Below, in pieces: positions 59,838 to 64,000 of a DNA stretch of 64,000 nucleotides. The stretch's first letter is position 1. Every line of letters starts with the position of its first letter. The DNA is from Chitinophaga niabensis (lineage in GTDB: Bacteria; Bacteroidota; Bacteroidia; Chitinophagales; Chitinophagaceae): assembly GCF_900129465.1 (NCBI RefSeq), contig NZ_FSRA01000002.1, positions 1 to 64,000 on the forward strand. The letters are read 5' to 3'. The translations under genes were made by a program, and so were the position numbers. Under the pieces are notes generated by a model that saw only the letters and a list, made by a program, of their open reading frames with translations, was not told where the DNA came from and did no database searches.

Positions 59838-60524
59838 TTAATGCTTATGCGTTCCGAACAACCGGTCCCAGATACTGGTGTAAAAACCAAAGTTATATTG
59901 TACATCCTGGTGGTGATCATGATGGAAAGTAGAAGTACCCAGGTACCTCACTACAGGGAGGTTGCGAACTGCTGCCGGCAATGGCTCCATCCCTAAGTGA
60001 CCTGTTAGCCCGAACACCACATTTACCACCAGGTAGATCACAATGGCATATATATTGAAAGGGTAGAGCAGCAATAAAGCCAGCCACATTCCTCCAAAAG
60101 CCATTGTTTCAACAGGATGTAATATAAAAAGATCTATTGGTTTCGGGTGTACAGCCTCGTGGTGTAGTTGGTGAACTATTTTAAAGAGAAAGGTTTTGTG
60201 AATGATGAAGTGAAATACAAACATCAGCAGGTCCATGGCAAAGAACAGGAGCAGGAAATCTGTGATCACCTTCCATGAAATGTTCATCGTGATAGTGATC
60301 CATCCCTCCTTCCACATCCAGAAACCCGCATAGGTTACTACCGTGTTCAACATATTCGTGACAGCACAAATGCCCCATTCCCTACGTGTATAAACATAAG
60401 GCCTCCCCTGCACTAACCGCCCGGTATATAACACGAGGAATGTAATAGCTGCATTCTCCGCCAGAAAGAGGAGCCATAACATAGGGGAAGATAACCTTAA
60501 TAATGCTTCACATAGGCTTGACAT
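59838..60524 (-). CDS. Sterol desaturase/fatty acid hydroxylase family membrane protein
   Basis: 228 residues with about four membrane segments. Histidine boxes for a di-iron centre are present: FHFIIHK, HQLHHEAVHP and the C-terminal STFHHDHHQDVQYNFGF. The family hydroxylates or desaturates lipids (sterols, fatty acids, carotenoids). In Bacteroidota the substrates are usually unknown. It lies between the antiporter and the GHL10-like gene with short gaps (4-9 bases), so transcription is shared, but the functional link is unclear. Confidence 0.88.
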   Translation of the reverse strand: MSSLCEALLRLSSPMLWLLFLAENAAITFLVLYTGRLVQGRPYVYTRREWGICAVTNMLNTVVTYAGFWMWKEGWITITMNISWKVITDFLLLFFAMDLLMFVFHFIIHKTFLFKIVHQLHHEAVHPKPIDLFILHPVETMAFGGMWLALLLLYPFNIYAIVIYLVVNVVFGLTGHLGMEPLPAAVRNLPVVRYLGTSTFHHDHHQDVQYNFGFYTSIWDRLFGTHKH

Positions 60525-60528
60525 AGGC

Positions 60529-61599
60529 TCAAGATACAGTACTCCTTAATACATTCAATAAGGAAGGGGTCAGTTTCCCAAAGATAGACACCCCGGCGGC
60601 CCCATTCTCCAGGGCCAGCTTAATACCCTGGCGGACCTGTTCATCATCCCCCTTAAAATCCGGGAGGTACAGTCCTGCGTAGAGCGGAAAACTCCCACGT
60701 AAGGCCTTCACACCCTCCGATACCGCATCACCTATCCATTGCACACTTTCCCGGTAGAAACCATGATAGATCATGGGACAAACGGCATCCAAAGGCCAGT
60801 TCACCCAATCCTGCCGAACAATACGTTTTGCGATCTCCGGTGTGGGAAATACGGCTGCCGTAATGGGCTTTTTATGCTGATGCGCTACGGCGGACATGTT
60901 GCGGACCACATTGGTGATACTGTCGTATCGGAACTTACGCCAGGAAGGGCTTTGATCAGGATATTCTATTTCTAAAGGATCTATGCCATAGGCGGTTTTA
61001 TATTTACTGCGGCAGGTTTCGCAATAGCAGAAATCGTATTCCGGCAACTCACGCGACTGGTCAATTTTATAGTTCTCCCAGAGGTTCACCGGCAGTATTA
61101 CATCTACAAAACGGATATAATCAAGATGAAGGCCATCTACATAGTCTTTTGACAAGATCTCTTCCGCCTGTTTCTTCAAATGTTCCACCACCCCTTCCTT
61201 ATTCGGGCAAAGGAAACGATAGTACCCAACATAGGGCGGATGTGTAGCACAGGACTCCCCTTTCCTGTTCTGCGAATACCATTCCGGATGGTTTGCCAGC
61301 AGGTCCTTATCACCTCTGTTCATGGTCCAGAACCAGCGATGGGCAGCAATGCCGGCTTCTTTAGCGGTTTTGAAATGCAGGGGACTGTCTTCTTCAAAAT
61401 AGATCACACCAATCCCTGCCTGTTTATATTCCTGGTAGCGCTGTTTCAATTCAGCAGCAGTGTCCTTATGATCGGGGTTGATCCATACCCTGTGCTGCAC
61501 CTTTTTAGGTGGAACAGGAACCGATGAGATCAGCGTGGCAGGTTGAATGAATGCGAGGCTTCCCAGCCCCAGCGATTTCATGAAGTCGCGTTTATTCAT
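60529..61599 (-). CDS. GHL10-like putative glycoside hydrolase
   Basis: 356 residues. The N terminus MNKRDFMKSLGLGSLAFIQP is a signal peptide with a Tat-like KR motif. The core is a TIM-barrel-like protein with HRVWINPDHKD, VDGLHLDYIRFVD and CPMIYHGFYRESVQW strands, resembling the GHL10/DUF4015-type putative hydrolases. An embedded FCYCETCRSKY segment (three Cys, about 190-200) may bind a metal or form a disulfide. Its start overlaps the end of the CBM9 gene by eight bases, suggesting the two act on one substrate. Activity unknown. Confidence 0.72.
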   Translation of the reverse strand: MNKRDFMKSLGLGSLAFIQPATLISSVPVPPKKVQHRVWINPDHKDTAAELKQRYQEYKQAGIGVIYFEEDSPLHFKTAKEAGIAAHRWFWTMNRGDKDLLANHPEWYSQNRKGESCATHPPYVGYYRFLCPNKEGVVEHLKKQAEEILSKDYVDGLHLDYIRFVDVILPVNLWENYKIDQSRELPEYDFCYCETCRSKYKTAYGIDPLEIEYPDQSPSWRKFRYDSITNVVRNMSAVAHQHKKPITAAVFPTPEIAKRIVRQDWVNWPLDAVCPMIYHGFYRESVQWIGDAVSEGVKALRGSFPLYAGLYLPDFKGDDEQVRQGIKLALENGAAGVSIFGKLTPSLLNVLRSTVS

Positions 61600-62578
61600 G
61601 GCGAGATGTGATTTTTCCTTCCTGGTTAATAATGATAATGTAACCGGCTTCCCGGATGGATGCCGAAAATTGTAAAGTAGTGCCTTCTATAACGGCGGCG
61701 GAATTGATGCCTAATGCCTCCGTATTTTTTGCATACGATCTATGTTGTTCCCAATATTGCTTCTGGCGGTAATAGATATCCCATAGCTCATTCACTGCTG
61801 CAGTTGTTACTGGTTCTTTGAAAACACCGGGGCGCTGCACGCTGAATTGAAGATACCCCCAGCGCTCAGGTGCATGCATATTGATCATGCCCTGTGGGGA
61901 CCATACCCAATTATATTCAGGTGTATGGGGCCGTTTAACATACTGCCCTTCCACAATATCCATTTGCCATTGCACTCGGGAGAAGTTGATCCGCCAGGTA
62001 CTGCCATCCTGTACCGGGGAGCGGCGGCCATAGAAAGCCAGTGCCCTGAAAGGGATGGCCATTTCCACTGTCCAGGAGGTATCCTTGTCTGCCGGGTTAT
62101 TCAAGGTACCATTGAACCGTACTGCTGTTCGCAGCCCTTTTGCATCCCAGTTGATCATAGCCTGCCCGCCGTTGCGGTAGGGTTTTACCATGAACAGGTC
62201 CATTACCGTATTGAGGGCGTTGATCTCTATCTCGTAATATTGATGGGTGTCCCCGTCCGGGTCAATGAACACTTCAAAGTCGTTGTCATGGAAGATGATG
62301 GTATCTCTTTGACGGAGGGTGGCCCGGATATGTGGTTCTTCCAGTTCTGCCAGTATATAGAGGCAGGTATCATCCCATTGCATTTTCACGCGGGTACGGT
62401 AGAGCGGATTGGGTTTGGCGGTGCCTTCTATATCCAGGAAATCTTCTGTCCAGGGGATGTTTTGCCAGTCTAAAGTTGTGCCGGTCGTGCGGTAACAGAT
62501 GTAATGACGGGGAGCCTGCGCGCTCACACTTAAAACACCTGCCAGCAACACGATCAATATTAAACAAAAACGATGCAT
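61592..62578 (-). CDS. Secreted CBM9-like carbohydrate-binding protein
   Basis: 328 residues. Signal peptide (MHRFCLILIVLLAGVLSVSAQ). The central domain (about 35-245) follows the family 9 carbohydrate-binding pattern: W-x-IPWTEDFLDIEG, VKMQWDDTCLYILAELEEPHI, DNDFEVFIDPDGDTHQYYEIEINA and PERWGYLQFS. It probably binds the ends of sugar chains; a short C-terminal helical and beta tail follows. It heads the run CBM9, GHL10-like, sterol desaturase, antiporter. Upstream on the plus strand lies the divergent histone-like gene. Confidence 0.85.
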   Translation of the reverse strand: MHRFCLILIVLLAGVLSVSAQAPRHYICYRTTGTTLDWQNIPWTEDFLDIEGTAKPNPLYRTRVKMQWDDTCLYILAELEEPHIRATLRQRDTIIFHDNDFEVFIDPDGDTHQYYEIEINALNTVMDLFMVKPYRNGGQAMINWDAKGLRTAVRFNGTLNNPADKDTSWTVEMAIPFRALAFYGRRSPVQDGSTWRINFSRVQWQMDIVEGQYVKRPHTPEYNWVWSPQGMINMHAPERWGYLQFSVQRPGVFKEPVTTAAVNELWDIYYRQKQYWEQHRSYAKNTEALGINSAAVIEGTTLQFSASIREAGYIIIINQEGKITSRHE

Positions 62579-62750
62579 GGGTTAAATATAACTATTCAGG
62601 CCGTTTTTTATGGGGCATTTTGCAGGAACTGTTTCAAATCATTTCACTTCATTTCACAAGGTATCAACTGAGGATTTGTGCCAAAACTTAACATTGGGTA
62701 TATTATGTTATTGTTAAATTTACAGTCCTTCACTAAACGATAAATGAATA

Positions 62751-63188
62751 ATGGCCAAGTCCAAGAAAGAACCTGTTAAGGTTAAGAAGCATGCATTACG
62801 TGAGCAGATTGCCACCACGCTCCAAACTACTTTTACTGATCTGAAAGAAACTGTTGGGGAAAAGAAATTCAACCGCCATGTAAAAAAAGCGAGTAAAGTA
62901 TTAGCAGCAGGGGCTGAAAAGAAAACTGAAAAAACAGCCACTCCTGCAAAAGCCAAAACGGCAAAACCTGCCGCTATAAAATCCGCTAAAGCCAAAGCCG
63001 CAAAAAGCAAAACTGCAAAAGCCAGTGCAGCTAAAAGCGCAACGCCCAAAGTGAAAACTGCAAAACCTGCCAAGGCTAAAACAGCAAAAACCAAGAAGGC
63101 TAAGGCGGCTAAAAGCGCAACTGCCAAAGCTAAAGCAGCGAAACCAGCCAAAGCCAAAGCAGCGAAAAAGAAAGGCGCTGCTGAATAA
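62751..63188 (+). CDS. Histone H1-like Lys/Ala-rich DNA-binding protein
   Basis: 145 residues. The first 55 (ALREQIATTLQTTFTDLKETVGEKKFNRHVKKASKVLAAG) form a short helical region. The rest is nearly all Lys, Ala, Thr, Ser and Pro in AKAAK-type repeats, like the C-terminal tail of histone H1 and bacterial Hc1-type proteins. It should bind DNA without sequence preference and compact the nucleoid. TAAATTTA (one base off a -7 element) lies about 35 bases upstream. The antisense strand is open over most of the gene only because of the low complexity. Confidence 0.85.
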   Translation: MAKSKKEPVKVKKHALREQIATTLQTTFTDLKETVGEKKFNRHVKKASKVLAAGAEKKTEKTATPAKAKTAKPAAIKSAKAKAAKSKTAKASAAKSATPKVKTAKPAKAKTAKTKKAKAAKSATAKAKAAKPAKAKAAKKKGAAE

Positions 63189-63345
63189 ACTCCTTGAATG
63201 CAGTAGGAAAAACTCCCAGCTTATATTGAAAAATAAGCTGGCGAGGAAAATCCTGCTCACATTACACTCAGCGCTTCTTATTAAACGCAGTAGGCCTCAG
63301 CTTATACTGAAAATAAGCTGGCAAGAAATCCTGCTCACATTACAC
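63189..63345 (-). repeat. Two decayed tandem copies of the 3' end of the two-component regulator gene
   Basis: The last ~95 bases of the regulator gene (63346-63440) recur at about 63265-63345 and 63189-63272. The marker GCAGTAGG is found at 63200, 63287 and 63365. Both copies lack 12 bases found in the gene and share CCTGCTCACATTACACTCAG. Read in the gene's frame the outer copy gives QYKLGVFPTAFK, against KYKLGVSPTAFK in the gene. They lie downstream of the gene's stop and touch the end of the histone-like gene. Confidence 0.8.
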
Positions 63346-64000
63346 TCAGCGCTTCCCCTTGAACGCAGTAGGAGAAACTCCCAGCTTATATTTGAACACC
63401 GTTGAAAAATAAGCCGGCGAGGAAAATCCTGTTCTATACGCCACCTCCGCCACTGAGATATCTTCATGCTGCAGAAAATACCGCGCTTTCTGCAACCGGG
63501 TATTGAGGATATATTCATTGATATTCGTACCGATCAGCGCTTTTACTTTCCGGTACAACTGCACTTTGGAAATATTCATCTGCTTGTAGATATTCTCAAT
63601 GGAAAACTCTTCATTCCCGATATTACTTTCTACTATAGAAGTAAATTCGGATACAAAACGAAGATCAGACTTACGGGATAGAGTACCTCTTAACCCCGCA
63701 GGAATATCTGCCGTAAAATGCTCCTTCAGCTGATTCCTGTTCACCAGCAGACTGTTCAGGGTATGCCGCAGTATTTTAAAGTCGAAGGGTTTGGTGATGT
63801 AAGCATCCGCTTTATTCTGCAATCCTTCCACCTGTTGCTCTGCGGAAGTCAGGGCGGTTAATAATATAACAGGGATATGAGCTGTGCGTACATCCGTTTT
63901 GATCTCCTTCAGCAAAGCATGCCCGTCTTTCACCGGCATCATTACATCACAGATAATACCATCCGGCAGGTACTCAAAAGCCAGCTGCAATCCCTGCTGC
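63346..64000 (-). CDS. Hybrid two-component regulator, C-terminal part (receiver plus AraC HTH), partial
   Basis: At least 214 residues are in the window; the frame runs off the right edge, so the start is not seen. A receiver domain portion (GIICDVMMPVKDGHALL with the phosphorylated Asp, ILLTALTSAEQ, YITKPFD) is followed by an AraC-type helix-turn-helix domain (FSIENIYKQMNISKVQLYRKVKALIG, EVAYRTGFSSPAYFSTVFKYKLGVSP). This is the C-terminal order of the hybrid two-component regulators that sense glycan fragments in Bacteroidota. It could control the nearby polysaccharide locus; the sensor half lies outside. Its 3' end is duplicated in tandem downstream. Confidence 0.88.
   Translation of the reverse strand, partial: QQGLQLAFEYLPDGIICDVMMPVKDGHALLKEIKTDVRTAHIPVILLTALTSAEQQVEGLQNKADAYITKPFDFKILRHTLNSLLVNRNQLKEHFTADIPAGLRGTLSRKSDLRFVSEFTSIVESNIGNEEFSIENIYKQMNISKVQLYRKVKALIGTNINEYILNTRLQKARYFLQHEDISVAEVAYRTGFSSPAYFSTVFKYKLGVSPTAFKGKR

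Noticed and set aside
62720..63260. Open frames antisense to the histone-like gene
   Set aside because: They are hydrophobic low-complexity mirrors of the Lys/Ala repeats and have no independent support.
63188..63345. A separate small gene in the regulator tail copies
   Set aside because: The open stretches are decayed duplicates of the regulator 3' end without a start of their own.

Overview
The window looks like a chromosomal segment of a Bacteroidota bacterium, most likely Chitinophagaceae (Chitinophaga-like). The reasons are the 16S 5' end, promoters of the Bacteroidota type (TTTG, 19-21 bases, TAnnTTTG), SusC/SusD pairs with many glycoside hydrolases, DUF4476 and CHRD proteins, and a hybrid two-component/AraC regulator. 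This is inference from gene content; the species is not determined.

Layout. 1-584: 5' end of a 16S rRNA gene (minus strand) with two tandem promoters. 585-3436: truA, a DUF4476 protein and a biotin carrier protein. 3561-6152: an M1 aminopeptidase. 6548-10093: a GntP-type permease, a D-threonine-aldolase-like PLP enzyme and an M19 dipeptidase, probably a D-amino-acid or D-peptide catabolic unit. 10392-13861: CHRD lipoprotein, DUF1835 protein and a lemA/TPM/TPM operon. 14189-18539: response regulator, M20 dipeptidase, pgk and gap. 18684: tRNA-Glu, followed by an AT-rich, gene-poor accessory stretch (about 18.8-22.4 kb) with a solitary PD-(D/E)xK nuclease-like gene and small secreted proteins. 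22420-27477: a lipoprotein, a LytS/LytTR two-component pair, two cupins and a YceI lipoprotein. 27621-35848: GH13 alpha-glucosidase, an orphan gene, and the imuA-imuB-dnaE2 mutagenesis cassette behind a perfect 17-bp inverted repeat.

35851-58438 is a large polysaccharide utilisation region read on the minus strand. One arm is SusC, SusD, FKBP, GH78, GH106-like, metallophosphoesterase, GH172. The arm upstream of it is PVC-type cytochrome dehydrogenase, GH92, GH71/99-like, GH95. Together they suggest attack on a branched glycan with rhamnose, fucose, mannose and furanose decorations. 58569-62578 holds an Na+/H+ antiporter, a sterol-desaturase-like protein, a GHL10-like hydrolase and a CBM9 protein. 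The window ends with a histone H1-like protein and the 3' part of a hybrid two-component regulator of the type that controls such loci.

The least expected signals are in the DNA between genes. (a) Two genes, GH95 and the terminal regulator, are each followed by tandem, decayed copies of their own 3' coding ends. (b) A 67-bp interspersed repeat occurs twice, each time at a gene's 3' end; one copy supplies the stop codon. (c) There are 11-bp-period repeat arrays at 6.3 kb and 58.5 kb. (d) An identical 10-mer lies about 60 bp upstream of both cupin genes flanking the LytTR regulator. (e) A perfect dyad covers the imuA promoter. (f) The rRNA and tRNA promoters share an extended signature.
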